A stretch of DNA of 64,000 bases, taken from positions 21,268,001 to 21,332,000 of the forward strand of contig NC_079883.1 in the NCBI RefSeq assembly GCF_029227915.1, in the 5' to 3' direction. The first letter of the stretch is position 1; each line of letters starts with the position of its first letter. This document shows positions 63,700 through 64,000 of the stretch, piece after piece. The translations under genes were made by a program, and so were the position numbers. The DNA comes from Hydractinia symbiolongicarpus (Eukaryota > Cnidaria > Hydrozoa > Anthoathecata > Hydractiniidae). Under the pieces are notes generated by a model. It saw only the letters and a program-made list of their open reading frames with translations, had not been told where the DNA came from and did no database searches.

Positions 63700-64000
63700 C
63701 AGGGTGGCCACTCGTCCTTGAAAACCTTGAATGTTCTTGAATGTTCTTGAATTTTATTTGGTCTTGAATTGTTCTTGAAATAGTATGTTTTCCACCCTTG
63801 GTTCTTGAATGTTCTTGAGTTTTTACAATTCTATGAAAAATCTTTTTAGAATAGTAAAAAAATGTCTAGTAAAAAAAGTACCAGAATGCATGGAAAAAGT
63901 ATTTTTAATGAAAGTTGGTTGAGCGATGAACAGTTTAAAATATGGTTGAAAAGGGGACCAGATAAACACAAAGCATTGTGTAGACTTTGTAACACAGTGA
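63700..64000 (+). mobile_element. 5' end of a hAT transposon (cut by the window)
   Basis: Starts CAGGGTGGCCACTCGTCC, a typical hAT terminus, followed by several TTCTTGAATG repeats that are common subterminal sequence in this group. The 8 bp before it, GTTACGTG, would be the target duplication. A coding region begins 162 bp in. The right end is outside the window. Confidence 0.75.
63862..64000 (+). CDS. hAT-element protein, BED-like N terminus (partial)
   Basis: 46 residues are visible, open to the window edge. FNESWLSDEQFKIWLKRGPD is followed by HKALCRLCNTV, which is the start of a BED-like zinc-binding motif (W...F..WL...P....A.C..C) found in hAT transposases and their domesticated relatives. 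The ATG context (AAAAAATGTC) and position just after subterminal repeats support it. The catalytic part lies beyond the window. Confidence 0.75.
   Translation, partial: MSSKKSTRMHGKSIFNESWLSDEQFKIWLKRGPDKHKALCRLCNTV

Overview
The window looks like nuclear DNA of an invertebrate animal, most likely a cnidarian. It is AT-rich and gene-poor, with spliced genes bearing GT-AG introns, tRNA-derived SINEs, several families of short DNA transposons and long microsatellites. The cnidarian assignment is inference: the Polinton gene set resembles families I associate with cnidarian genomes, but I could not search.

Layout. 1-7.5 kb is mostly non-coding, with two hAT-like MITEs, a 19-bp satellite and one candidate terminal exon. 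A single-exon gene for a probable mitochondrial inner-membrane protein lies at 7.5-8.4 kb (minus). A recent tandem duplication of a 2,369-bp unit fills 8.9-13.7 kb. A P2X7-like C-terminal exon is at 14.8-15.0 kb (minus). 15-28 kb holds only repeats: a MITE with subterminal palindromes, two copies of one SINE family, hAT-like MITEs and microsatellites. A single-exon leucine-rich-repeat membrane receptor is at 28.3-29.8 kb (plus). A long (TA)n tract precedes the main feature.

The main feature is a 15.9-kb Polinton/Maverick (polintovirus-like) element at 31919-47860, bounded by 270-bp terminal inverted repeats that differ at one position. It carries a protein-primed family B DNA polymerase, an rve integrase, a packaging ATPase, a major capsid protein, a probable penton protein and about ten smaller genes, several with membrane segments. 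It also carries a RING protein with the exact zinc-ligand spacing of the MDM2 family. Most reading frames are open, but the integrase has an in-frame stop and no ATG, and the polymerase seems split from its N-terminal segment, so this copy is young but probably not autonomous. Transcription units appear to end in perfect short hairpins: three related TTTGTTAC..GTAACAAA stems, one TATGTTACATG stem between convergent genes, and two near-identical ATCTTTACC..GGTAAAGAT stems. Two genes share a spaced promoter-like motif. No adenovirus-type maturation protease was seen.

49.4-60.2 kb holds a minus-strand gene that I rebuilt from splice sites: 12 coding exons, about 514 residues, with coiled-coil cassette exons followed by five C2H2 zinc fingers. 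Its large first intron contains a Harbinger-type MITE (TAA target duplication), and a SINE whose tail has grown into a 467-bp (GATA)n tract is nested inside that MITE. The window ends inside an autonomous-looking hAT element that starts at 63700 and encodes a BED-like N terminus.
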